A model generated the notes under the pieces. It searched no databases and was not told the DNA's origin. It saw nothing but the letters and a program-made list of their open reading frames with translations. Made by a program: the position numbers and the translations under genes. Positions 8,972 through 19,493 of a stretch of DNA of 64,000 nucleotides are shown here, piece by piece. Within the stretch, counting starts at the first letter, position 1; every line of letters starts with the position of its first letter. Source of the stretch: Mastigamoeba balamuthi (taxonomy: Eukaryota; Evosea; Mastigamoebida; Mastigamoebidae); the NCBI GenBank assembly GCA_902651635.1, contig CACRSC010000084.1, forward strand, positions 602,696-666,695, in the 5' to 3' direction.

Positions 8972-11920
8972 TCAGATTCCAGTAGAGCACTGGCAGCAGC
9001 AGCGGCTCGTAAGAAACCTCCAGTCAGTGATCTGGTGCCCCGAATGGCACTTGGATGCGCACGTCTCGCATACGCCCTTTGCGCTGTCTCTGCATCCGAT
9101 GCACGTCGTGCAGTGTGCGATCCACTGCGGCACGCTGTTTTCATTACGAGAGCTGTGCATCACCGCGTTACCCAGCATCGCGGTGCACACGCCCCGGCTC
9201 TTTGCCTCTGCCGAACTCGAGTGCTCCTTCCTCTCGAAAACAGCAATCATGCCTCTCGCTTCTGCCTGGACCTGGACGTCCGAGCAGGCAGAGGCAACAG
9301 CCTGAAGCTTCCCGACCAAGCCCCAATTGCGGACTTGCAGGTACAGCTTCGCAGCATCGGCGTCAGGGATGCCAGGCCCACCGGCCCTGGCAGTTGCGTT
9401 GCACAGCACACGGAACCACGCCATCCGGGCGATGTCATCGCTCTCATCGTCAGCACAGATCATCGCCAGCGGCACGCACTGGAGAGGCAACACGCTCCCC
9501 GAAGCACTTGCGTGTGACAGCAGGTTTGACAGAAGGAGCCGCAAAGAGACGAACTGGGGCAGGTCTGGAATGCTGCCTTCGCGATTCACGATGAAGTGCG
9601 AGAGGGCCGGTATGGCCGAGCTGCTGAGTAGCTGTGGGATCATCTGATGATCGATCTCCGTTACTGCCAGCAACGCCCTGATGACTGTGCGCGCGTCACG
9701 ATAGAGACAATTTGAGAGAAAGTAACGGGTCATAATGTCCAAGGACCTCTTGTGCGTATCGTGGTCTGCCATCCGGAGTGTATCGCTGTCCACGTCGTAG
9801 ATGTAAAACAACGACATTTGCAATTCCGACGGTATTTCGAACTCGGAGCAGAGTCACCGTCGCGAGAATGGCCCCAACGGAATCGCACTTCCAGGCCAGG
9901 CGACGCATGTGATCCGATATGGATACGACCGCAAGCAGAGCCTGGGACACGTCACAATAAAATTCCTCACTGGCGGGATCCATGCACCGCAGATAGTCAA
10001 CAATTGTAATGAGAAGGCAATCGGGAACATGCGAGCTGTCCCAATTCTCAGTAACCCAGATGATCTTCACCCCGGAAGACGCATTTCCGTCACTCGCCTT
10101 GTTGGTGCTGAGCAGAAAGTGGAGGAAGACAGCGATAGCCGATGCAGCGTTCGACTCCGCGACAGCCTTCTTGGACAACTCATCCGGCTCTAGTTTTTGC
10201 AGACAACGGTGTACAGCACTCGACACCATGGTCCACAGATCCATGTCTGCTGCCATCGCCGTCTCGAGATCCCCGAGCTCCTCAACAACCGATTCGGGGT
10301 TGTCTGGATTGAACTGCAGGCTGTACGGTGGCTCCGAGAGTGCTCGCACCACCGCCACGCTTCCGCTGAGGCAAGCGCAGAACAGGCACAGCTTTCCGTC
10401 CCGCGATGCGTCCGAGTGGTCGAGGCAGAAGGGCTCTCGTGCCAACAACCGAACAATCTCGACACATCCGTGCTCGCACACACGCACCAGAGCACACGCC
10501 TCCCGGACCTCGGCCTGCCCAACGCAGTACGGTGGCCTGGCCAACTCTTCCATCACAGTGACGTGACCGTGCTCACAAGCCCTTTTGATCGCATCGTATC
10601 CGCCAGCGCGGACGTCGTCGATGCCAAAGCAGAACGGGGGCTGTGCCAACCTCCTGACCACCTCCGAGTGACCCGCGGAACAGGCAGTTGTCAGAGGCTC
10701 GATGGGCCTCATCCTACTGTTGCACGAATTCCTCCAGTTTGGTTTGTCGGCGAGGGTGAGCGAGTATGGCGGCTCTGTCAGTGCGCTTATGATCTCCACG
10801 CAGCCACTGAAGCACGCGGATAAGACGTCACCTGAGCTAACGGCGTCTGAGTGACCGAGGCTGTAGGGGGGCTGTGCCAGTCTCAGCAGCGGCGCTGCGC
10901 TGAGGCCCCTGCAGGCATCCGACAACGCGTGGCAGCTACGGCAATGGTCGCCGTTGAGATTGAAGGGGTCAGAGGCCAGAACATCGAGCACGGCGACACT
11001 CTGGCTGCCACATTCCAGTGCTCTGCACTGGACTGCCTCAGACTGCCCCAAACTGAACGGAGGGCGTGTGAGGCGCGCAACGATGTCGGCTCTGCCTGCC
11101 CGGCACGCACACTCGAGGGCGGTGTTCCTGTGTTCCTGCAGATCTCGATAGCACACATTGAACGGAGGCCGACCGAGGGCGTCAACCAGTGCGACGTTGG
11201 CCGACGAGCACGCGTGGTCAAACGCACTCCGATGCAGATTCTGGTCCATAGGGTCAGGGGCCACTGCGTGCTCGTGGCAGAGGCCGTACGGCGCAGCACC
11301 GAGGACACTCACAGCCTCGGCTGACCCGCTGCGGCAGGCCGCCCGCAGGGCAAAGACAAGCTGCTGCTGGGGCCCCTTGTGGGCACAGAATGGCGCACAC
11401 GCGAGCTCCCGTGCGAAGACAGCAGCCCTTGCACCCCCTGCCGTGCACGCACCCACCAGCGCCCCGGACGATGCTTCCTCGACGATCTCGGCTGGCATCC
11501 CGGGGAGGAAGGCGAGAAGACGGAGGTTGACGAACGGGCAGCCAGGGCAGCGAGAGGAGTAGTGGAACGCTCTGCTGAAGAGAGTGCTACCACCATACCG
11601 AGGCTTGGCACACAGCGCACGACACAGCCCAGGGCACCACCGAGCGAGCACTTCCAGAGGCCCTGGTGTCTCCTGCTCGGCAAGGGTGAGCACCAGGGTC
11701 TCAAACGGCGTGCTCTCGGGAGGCTTGAGGAGAGAAGCGAGACGGAGGAAGCAGGGAGCACAGAGCGCAGCAGCAAACGACACACCGTGAGCGACAGCAC
11801 GTCCCCTGCGTCCCCCATGTGCTGCACCACGCACTGCCGCAGCACCCACGCTGTCGAGAGGCTGTCGCGTGCTGGACTCGCGCAGTTGTCGAGGGAGGGC
11901 ATCTGCGTGGGTGGCTCCAT
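8972..11920 (-). CDS. Long ankyrin-like repeat protein with ARM-like and zinc-binding C-terminus
   Basis: The best start is the Met at 11920 (MEPPTQ), which aligns with the start of the paralogue at 21505. The N-terminus (AWVLRQCVVQHMGDAGDVLSL) is F-box-like. It is followed by about nine to ten degenerate ankyrin repeats of roughly 33-45 residues with the pattern ACxxGxxEVVRxLAxPPFxLGxxDA. The C-terminal part is helical and ARM-like (ALLAVVSISDHMRRLAW, VIRALLAVTEIDHQMIPQLL). It ends in a Cys/His cluster (HCTTC, GVCETCASKCHSGH, CCCQC) resembling a UBR-type zinc finger. Against the paralogue there are two frame changes, a 2-nt excess near 11782 and a 1-nt excess near 9850; together they restore the frame. 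The gene is either recently damaged or affected by sequence errors. A role as an adaptor in ubiquitin signalling is speculative. Confidence 0.6.
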
Positions 11921-12129
11921 CTGGTCTCTGGGCTGGCACTCCAACAAACATCTGAACAGCTTTGGCGGTGTGCAACTAGAAGTTCGTTGGCTCCTGGCAT
12001 TTCCAGTGGCCACCTGCATTGCCAGATACCATCCATCAACTTCGGAAATTGTTACAGAAGCTAACCTGAATAAATCTGAACCTCGTATAACACAATTGAG
12101 AGGGAATATGAGAGAAGATAGCATCTAAG

Positions 12130-13360
12130 ACTGCTTCTTCAAGTGGGAGGCTTGTGATGCCCAGTGATGCGTGGAGTAAGGGCAGGAGGCCCCTATGGGA
12201 GTGAAGGAACTCAAGGAGTGATGATGTATTTTGTTGATATCCGTGTGGTGACGAGGGGGTGGGGGAGGATTGGCCAAATACTGTCAGTGTGCTTCTCGAA
12301 TGCAGCATGCTGGAGGGTAGCGATACGTGCAAACATGTCATTCTGCCATAGCAGAAGTTGATCGTGTAGTAGTAGCTGGGGGTCCATGTCAGGGCTTGCA
12401 GCATCGTTGTCCTTGTAAACTGCAAGGTAGAGGGGGGTTCTGCTGGGAAAACTGTGAATGACCTCGAATGTGGCTCTGATGGAGTGCAAGTATCCTTGTC
12501 AGATCAATTGTGATGCCCTCTTGTGATTCCAGTCATCCCAGCTATCACAGTACGGTAGGAACTGCGAATTCATGAAGGAACCATTGGGAGGAGCCAGTAC
12601 CAGCAAACTTGCCATGGCTGCATTAAGGGGAATTTGGTAGTAGGCCCTCTCGAGATCCACAGAAAACAAGTAGTCATAGACCAGTTTGTGCAGTTCGTCA
12701 TTGATGAGTGCATTAATGTAGAAAACGTCACGTGTGATGCAGTTACTCGCCTTGAGTGTAGCTGTTGTAGATGGACAATTGCTGGAAATGTACCCGTACA
12801 TGCCACAGTTGTAGCACAAGGGATCCTGCTGACGAGTAGGTTTAGGGTATGTATCATCCTTCGCTAGTCTCTATCGCCAAAGGGCCATAGGAACGATGTT
12901 CAGTGCCTTGCCAGCTACTGGGGCTGAAACTGACGGCCTCAGTCCGGGTATGAACTGCCAGGCAGTTGAAGTGTGCAGCAGGTCATCAGGAAGAAACCCC
13001 CGCCATGCATTATCCACAATGTGCTGTGCGAACTGGAGTATTTCAATGCACAACTCCTTGAACGTCGAGTTCTCCCACTGCTGGCCATATGACTGATTAA
13101 CGGTGTATACCCATGTCGCGGTGTACCCATATCCCAGTGTTTCACACAATGCCTTGTGCATACTTCTCGTGTCATCCGTGAGTGTGCCCTTAGTGTAGTC
13201 ACCCCAGCTCACTTCCATGCTCTGTAATGCGACCTTCTTTATGTGTTTGTGGATGACTGGGACGATGGTCTTGCCATTGACCTTTATAACACCTTTTCTA
13301 TTACTGGTAATAGATCTGATTGTCAGCAATAGATTTCATACTCATCTCGCTGGGCTGTCT
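12130..13360 (-). mobile_element. Old retroelement remnant (gag-like and reverse-transcriptase-like pieces)
   Basis: The minus strand carries a zinc-knuckle-like motif (CYNCGMYGY...) followed by a reverse transcriptase fragment (FSVDLERAYYQIPL). A more N-terminal, possibly gag-like piece lies at 12871-13329. Base composition is clearly more AT-rich than the neighbouring genes. The family is uncertain: an LTR or DIRS-type retrotransposon fits the knuckle followed by RT. No terminal repeats were found. It is broken, with several breaks, and appears old. It lies just upstream of the ankyrin-like gene. Confidence 0.5.
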
Positions 13361-13462
13361 CAGTGTGCATCCCATCCCCATTCTTAATTCAATTCAATTG
13401 ATTCACCCACATTAGCAAAATCATACCAAACACAATGAAATCACTCTCCCCAGCAACCACCA

Positions 13463-13729
13463 ATGAACACTTCCACTCATGCAGGGCTCATGGCGCGCTT
13501 GCAGGTGAGGGTGATGGAGGTCTGGTGGTGGTTCGACATCGTGTACTACGTGCTGCTTAAGATGGGCCCACTCTGCGTGATGCTGGCGCTGATCAGGCAG
13601 TGGTGCAGCCTCCGCACAAAGGTCGCCGAGCGCACATCCCTCCATCTGACCCACGCTGTGGTGGCGGCGACCCCGCGCCCCGACTACATCCCGTCCGCAC
13701 TTCAGGCACCCCTAGCAATTGCCCATTAA
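13463..13729 (+). other. Short open frame with hydrophobic segment, fragment of unknown gene
   Basis: An 88-codon frame encodes a hydrophobic stretch (WWWFDIVYYVLLKMGPLC) followed by LALIRQWCSLRTK. It is GC-rich, unlike the AT-rich retroelement remnant beside it, so it may be a displaced piece of a membrane protein gene. I recognise no family, and it may not be expressed. Confidence 0.25.
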
Positions 13730-13944
13730 CGTCGCCATTCGTTTCCCGGCTAAGACACAATTGCGGGCCGAATACCATACTTCACATCTTGTGCCGTTCT
13801 TCAGTCACGATCGTCATCAGAGCTCATCGGGTGGAGCTCGTCACAATCCGTTTGCCCGTGACAAAGAGATAGGGCGGCTCTGCCAGCCATTTAGGACGTG
13901 CCTGTGCGGTGTGTGGTGGAAGCAGTAGGTGAGGACATCCAGGT

Positions 13945-14520
13945 CTATCGACCAGAGAGAGGTCCCTCTGCTCGACATGCAGAAGGCGGCCGAGCAAAGT
14001 TATTGAGCATGCAGAACTCGCTCAGGCAGCGGAGGGCGTCCTGGTGACCCAGCCGGAAGGGCCAAGAGTCAGCAGGGCGATGACGGTCATCTGGTGGTTC
14101 CTGGTGACCGCGCCCTGTAACCTGCAGGTAGTACCGGTGCATCAATGGTCTGCTGGCTCTCGATGGACCTCCGCCGGGAATGGGCCAGTAGGGCAGCTGC
14201 ACTAGCCTCCGGATGGCTGTGATGGCGTCCATCCCCACTGCCGCCTCGAGAGCGCTCTCGAGGCCGCGACCGCTGTGTTGCCGGGCCATCCATGGGGGCT
14301 GTGCGAGGGCGTCGAGGGCGGACACGCTGCCCCACCTGCTGGAGTCCCACAGCATCACGCAGACGAGGCCGGCCTTGTCCGCTGGGCTGAGGGAGAACGG
14401 GGGCGGCACGAGGGCGCGCAGAGCACACTGGCCGCCGCACGCGCAGGCCAGCAGGAGCGGGTACATCTCTTTCCCAGGCTCGGCAGTGCTGCAAAACGGA
14501 AAAGAAAAGCAATTGATCAA
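13945..14520 (-). pseudogene. Ankyrin-like family fragment
   Basis: A 191-codon frame contains two to three repeats of the PPFSLG family (ALVPPPFSLSPADKAG, ALDALAQPPWMARQ, AITAIRRLVQLPYW). It lacks the N- and C-terminal parts seen in the 8972-11920 gene. A pyrimidine tract and CAG just upstream (about 14490-14500) look like a 3' splice site, so this may be an internal exon of a broken or rearranged gene. It directly abuts arm 1 of the inverted repeat. Confidence 0.45.
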
Positions 14521-14644
14521 CCAGATCTGCTCACGCGGCTCGGTTCACAGCCTCGGATGTGTGCCTTCGCGACTCTCTCTGGCCGAAGCTGCAGGAGCAT
14601 CGCGGGCTGCAGTGTGTGATCACTCGGAGGTCAGCACCGCAGGT

Positions 14645-14660
14645 ACTCGCTGACGTCACA
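14645..14660 (+). promoter_or_regulatory. CRE-like palindrome in a shared 16-bp motif (copy 1)
   Basis: The sequence ACTCGCTGACGTCACA contains the palindrome TGACGTCA. The same 16 bases occur at 18766-18781 (inverted, in the other repeat arm) and at 56355-56370 upstream of the cathepsin-like gene. Inference: a bZIP-type transcription factor site. Confidence 0.4.
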
Positions 14661-15578
14661 CAGAGAATCTACGGCCTAGAAACTCTTGCGCACTACAGAT
14701 TCGCCGTACCACCAATGCATCACACACACAAATATTAAACCACGAGTGCGCGCCTAACCGACTCGCGGACATCCTCCTCCAAGCAGGCACCCTCCAGCCT
14801 CGCGCGGACGGTCCGGGTGCTCCTGCTACGCGCCCGTAGTCAGGCAGCGAGCCCTGCCGCAAGGCAGCGTAGGCACCCGCCGGACGCCTGCCACTCTGCG
14901 GACGAGTCGCAGGGCAGGTGCACGGCGAGCGCCACGTGGAGAGAGACGCGACTCCACCCACGATGTCGGTACACGTTGCCACGCCAGCGGGAGATAGGAA
15001 GATCCAGGAATCTGGAGGGAGATTCCAGGGGTGTGGAAGATTCTGTGACATCACGGACGGGGGGCAGAGCCATGAAGGGACACAGCGCCACCACATTCTC
15101 AAGCAAACCCCGCAGGAACACACCCCGAGCACAGGGCGGCAGACAAATAGCACCGCCACCGAGGGCGAGGGGCCAGGGGGCGTCTGGCGGAGCTGCAGGG
15201 GCGCAGGACGTCGGCGACGCAGAGCGAGCGACGCAGCGCAGCGCAGCGACCACTCCGACTCTGCGAGGCTCACACGGCGACGCTTCGTGGTGCGCTCCCC
15301 GTGCACCTGCGAGCCATCGCTGACGCCCCCGGCCTCGTGCTTGCTAAACAAAATAGAGTAGCATTCATGATCGCGCTGGGCAGAACGAGTCGCACGTCGA
15401 ATCACGCAGACGCGCTGTAGAGGAGAAGAAGAGCCAGCGACGCAGCGACGAAGAGACGCGAGCACACAAACCGGCCGGCGAGCGGCGGCGACAAAGAGCG
15501 AGCGAGGGTGCGCAAGCACTGGGTGGGTGGGTGTTGTTGCGTTTGTTTGGTTCTGCTCTCCCTGCTCTCCCACTCTCC

Positions 15579-15629
15579 CATCGTCGTCGTCGTCGTCCTC
15601 TCTCCCATCGTCGTCGTCGTCGTCGTCCT
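15579..15629 (+). repeat. TCG trinucleotide microsatellite
   Basis: Two runs of TCG units (about 15581-15598 and 15608-15627) are separated by CCTCTCTCCCA. The equivalent GAC run in the other inverted-repeat arm (near 17737-17752) is shorter. Confidence 0.8.
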
Positions 15630-15661
15630 CTCTCCCGAGTTGAAGCCCTCCCTCCCTCCCT

Positions 15662-17696
15662 CGCCTGCAGAGTCTAGTGCAGCAGAGGCCGTAAGGCGAA
15701 CGACCCTCATTCCGATGCAGGACGACAATGTTGGACGCTTGTCCTGCCGCTTGAGTTCGTAGTAGACGTGCATCATTTGCTTTTGTTTGAAGCCGTTCAG
15801 CTGCTTCTGACTGGCTCTGCTTGTCTTCTCTGAGGTGCGACGTCCACTCACGAAGACATCACTCAGGGCGTCAGAGCCACTACTGCGCCACGCAGTCCTT
15901 CTTGGTCATAATCTGCGGCTTCGCGTGAAGGTGACTGCATCTTTCCGCTGGGCCGAGGTAGAACGTGGACAGTGCGAGGGGGCGTGGGACTCACAGTCTT
16001 TCGTTGGTGCAGAGCTGCACGAGAGCGTTGGACTTCTACTCCTCCTCCTACAGACCAAGCAACGCATCAGCCCTGCTCAGTGAGAACGGGCACCACCGGC
16101 ACCGCCAGGGCGCCTGTGCCATCGGTTTGTGAACCACTAGCTCCTTTTTGTCATCGAGCACATGGGTCTGGAGACTCAGTGTTGCAGTTTCTGTATTTCG
16201 GCTCAGCCGATTTGCGTCCACCTGGCGTCTGCAGGGCTGCATCGCCCCGGCAGCCCAGATGCAGCGGGGTCTTCAACAGGACTCGCAGCATGCGGGACGA
16301 GCAGGCAGCGTAGGTCACGTATCTCCAGCACTGCTGCCAGCATGCACAGCAAATGTATCCCCCAGGCAGCAGGCGAGCTTCAGGCGCTTGGCCCCAAGCG
16401 TTCCGTGCCGGTGGCCACCCAGAGTATGATCCCCGAGGAGATCATCGCTTCCGCAGTGCCGCCTTGGCAGCGAGTGTACCCAGCAGAGTGAAACACTTGG
16501 CAGCGGTCCGGGGTCCTGGCTCCAGTGGCTCACAACCTTGACAATAGTGAATGCCTGGAGTTACAGAGGGCAGAGCATATGGGGAGTGCGGGCTTCGCAT
16601 ACCATTCTTGTTCTGCCTGAAGTGATGACTGCCACGTTACCACTACATGTAGTAATACTTATTGAGCGAGTGGCAATCCCTTGGACGTTGCCTCAGGCCG
16701 CAACATCACAGAGCCACATTTGTATCAACAACACATGGCGGAAGACGTGGAGTTGAGCCCCTCTGTGATGTACTACGGGGCATCCGCGAGGCTGCACCAG
16801 AAGACCGTTGCCGGGCCCCTTCAGTCTGGATGTCTCGGGGCAATCCGCCCAGAAGGGCACAGAGTGAGGGGTCTTAGTTGATGCCCAGTGCTTGCAACCC
16901 TCTCGCCGTCCTCGATGCTCTCGCATGGCTCCCGTGGTGTGGGCCACGCGGAGGCCACCGCATCGGGGGCTCTCTGCGCTTCTACCAACTCGGATGCCAT
17001 CGCGGCCATCCGGAGGCTCGTGCAGCTGCTCTACTCGCTCGCGGGCGCTGCTGAAACGACACCCGTGCTACACACTCAGCTCTCGCACTCAGTGGGCAGG
17101 CTCTCAGGGTGGCCGACGGCAGTGTCGAGGTTCGTGCCAGTGCACCGCTCCCTCAGTCCATTCCGTGGGGCATTTCAGCAGAAGACTGCAGGTGCACCTA
17201 GTGCGGCACATCCCACACCCTTGCAGAGGCCCACCAGCGATGTCGCTCGGGATGCTCTCACCTCTTGTCGACATGGCCACGTGATCCCCTCGCGGCCAGT
17301 GCGAGGGCAGGCGCAAGCAGGTACGGGGCCTCTGCCAGTCGCTCAACGACCTATCTGTGAGGTCCTTGTGCACAAAGCAGTACGGGGGCTGCGCAGGGTG
17401 GTCGAGCATGCCGGCCCTCCCAGGCAGACCATGCACAGGCAGTGGCAGTAGAGCGCGTCCTGGCGCCCCAGCCAGAATGGCTCCCGGGCCAGCTGGTTGA
17501 CTGCTGCCACGTGGTGGTCCTTTGCAGACTCCGAGCAGGTGGTACCTGCAGACATCCTTACGGGTGAGGCAGAAGGGCAGGCCAGCCAGCACGGCCAGCA
17601 CCCACTGGAAGCACCACTCGACAAAGTGGAGCAGATGCTGCCTGCCGTCGCGCAGCAGCAGCTCCTGGCTGAGGCCATAGGATGGCTCACCTCGAG
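15662..17696. pseudogene. Rearranged ankyrin-like family remnants between the inverted-repeat arms
   Basis: Pieces of the PPFSLG repeat family lie on both strands. On the minus strand are CPFSLSRADALL (near 16070), PAQPPYCFVHKDL (near 17380), REPFWLGRQDALY (near 17470) and AGLPFCLTRKDV (near 17570). On the plus strand is AIAAIRRLVQLLYSL (near 17000-17040), which matches a minus-strand peptide at about 14190-14220. The change of strand near 17070-17100 marks an inversion junction. No piece continues into a full gene. Between 16535 and 16890 I see nothing I can name. Confidence 0.45.
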
Positions 17697-18925
17697 GGGC
17701 GAGGGAGGGAGGGAGGGCTTCAACTCGGGAGAGAGGACGACGACGACGACGATGGGAGAGTGGGAGAGCAGGGAGAGCAGAACCAAACAAACGCAACAAC
17801 ACCCACCCACCCAGTGCTTGCGCACCCTCGCCCTACGGGGCCCGCTGCAGCAGCTGCACTCCATGTTGATGGACGCGCTGCGATCGCCACCTCTGCGTCC
17901 TTCCTGCCCACGGTATCGCTCCTTGTCGCCGCCGCTCGCATGCCGCTTCGTGTGCCGGCGTCTCTTCGTCGCTGCGCCGCTGCGTCTCTTTCTCTGCGCA
18001 GCGCGTCTGGGCGATTCGACGTGCGACTCGTTCTGTAACGCGGTCTTGAGCGCTTCTCCATGTTGTGAAGCGCGGGGCCGTGTGCGTACGAGGGAGCTCG
18101 CAGGTCAGGGGCTCGGGGAGCGCACCACGAAGCGTCGCCCTGCGAGCCTCGCCGCAGCGTCGGAGTGGTCGCTGCGCTGCGTCGCTCGCTCTGCGTCGCC
18201 GACGTCCTGCGCCCCTGCAGCCACGCCAGACGCCCCCCCTGGCCCCTCGCCCGTGGCACGCGACCTCGGTGGCGGTGCTCTCTGTCGGTCGTCGTGTGCT
18301 GGGGTGTCCGCCTGCGGGGTTTTTCTTGAGAATGCGGTGGCGCTGTGTCCCTTCGTGGCTCTGCCCCCTCTACGTCTGTGGCGTCACAGAATCTTCCGTA
18401 CATAGAATCTACTTCCAGATTCCTGGATTTTCTTATCTCCCCTTACTCTCAATGGGATGCGCACCCGCCGGGCGCCTGAAGGTCGGGGACACGGTGAGCG
18501 GCACGTGGAGAGAGAGAGAGAGAGAGAGAACCATGGCGGTACGCGTTGCCGCAATAGGTCTCGGCGGGTGCCTGCGCTGCCTTGCGGCAGGGCTCGCTGC
18601 ACGGCTACGGGTGTGTAGCAGGAGCACCCGGACCGTGCGCGCGAAGCTGGAGGGTGCCTGCTTGGAGGAGGATGTCCGCGAGTCGGTTAGGCGCGCACTC
18701 GTGGTTTTATATTTGTGTGTGATGCGTTGGCGGTACGGCAAATATAGCACGCTACAGATTTGCTGTGTGACGTCAGCGAGTGCGCAGTGCGGGCCTCCTA
18801 GCGAGCACACACTGCAGCCCGCAGCGCTTCTGCAGCTTCGGCCAGAGAGAGTGACCCAAAGGCACGCATCTGAGGCATCAAGAGCCGAAGAAGCAGATCT
18901 GGTTGATCAATTGTTTTATCGTTTC
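17697..18925 (+). repeat. Inverted repeat, arm 2
   Basis: This is the counterpart of 14520-15661 in the opposite orientation, with a spacer of about 2 kb between them. It holds about 90 bp near 17840-17930 that arm 1 lacks, and a short GA dinucleotide run near 18510-18530. The outer end runs into GGTTGATCAATTG and a TTTCGCAG that could be a splice acceptor, as at the outer end of arm 1. Confidence 0.7.
18766..18781 (-). promoter_or_regulatory. CRE-like palindrome in a shared 16-bp motif (copy 2)
   Basis: This is the reverse complement of ACTCGCTGACGTCACA, placed in inverted-repeat arm 2 at the position matching copy 1 in arm 1. Confidence 0.4.
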
Positions 18926-18929
18926 GCAG

Positions 18930-19493
18930 CCCCAAAGAACAAGGTTCAGGGCAACCGCAAGGCAGGTCCCACAGATACGTGAGAGTGGCCCGTCAAGACA
19001 GAGAGCCAGACTCTCCGAAGAGCCAGATTTTGTCTCTGCCAGAACAGATTACTTATTTTCTTCAATTGCAAGTCATTATAATACTATTGTCTTAGAATAC
19101 GCAGCAACAAAGAGAAAGTGAAACAGCATAACCTATTCAGACAGTTTACTGCTTAGGTTCAGCAGTATATCAAAATTATATCACTGAAAATGTAAAACCA
19201 AAGGATCTGTGATAATGGTTTTGGGAGAGAGGGAATATAAGAAAATGGATTATCAAGGAAGCTGTGTTTAATATGCACCAGCCTTTAGGGGCCAGGAGTA
19301 CAGAATGAGAAGTGAAAGAAAAGAATAGTTCTGATGGGATGGAAATCTATTTAAGAATTTAATAGTGTATTCGAATGGGAATCTATAGTGAATGGTAATT
19401 GGTTTTCTCACTGTTTCACGGCTTTGCCAACACTTGTGAAATGAAAGAGAAGAGGGAGAGATACTTCTTCACTCTGAGAATTATATCAATGCT
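18930..19493. other. AT-rich stretch without genes
   Basis: From about 19020 to 19490 the sequence is strongly AT-rich, in sharp contrast to its surroundings. It has no open frame of note. It lies between inverted-repeat arm 2 and the 3' end of the dead ankyrin-like paralogue. Confidence 0.6.

Larger units (their letters stand above)
14520..15661 (-). repeat. Inverted repeat, arm 1
   Basis: Read on the minus strand, this segment matches 17697-18925 read on the plus strand. Shared landmarks from the inner to the outer end are a GGGAGGGAGG and CTTCAACTCGGGAGAG block, a GAC trinucleotide run, a block translating to MRWRCVPSWLCP-like peptides, TGTGTGACGTCAGCGAG, CTTCGGCCAGAGAGAGT and GGTTGATCAATTG. 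The arms differ by scattered substitutions and small indels. Neither arm carries a convincing gene. Confidence 0.7.

Noticed and set aside
17497-18405. A 302-codon plus-strand frame in inverted-repeat arm 2
   Set aside because: The translation is low complexity (trinucleotide run, Arg/Ser-rich). The matching arm has a different open frame with indels, so there is no coding conservation.
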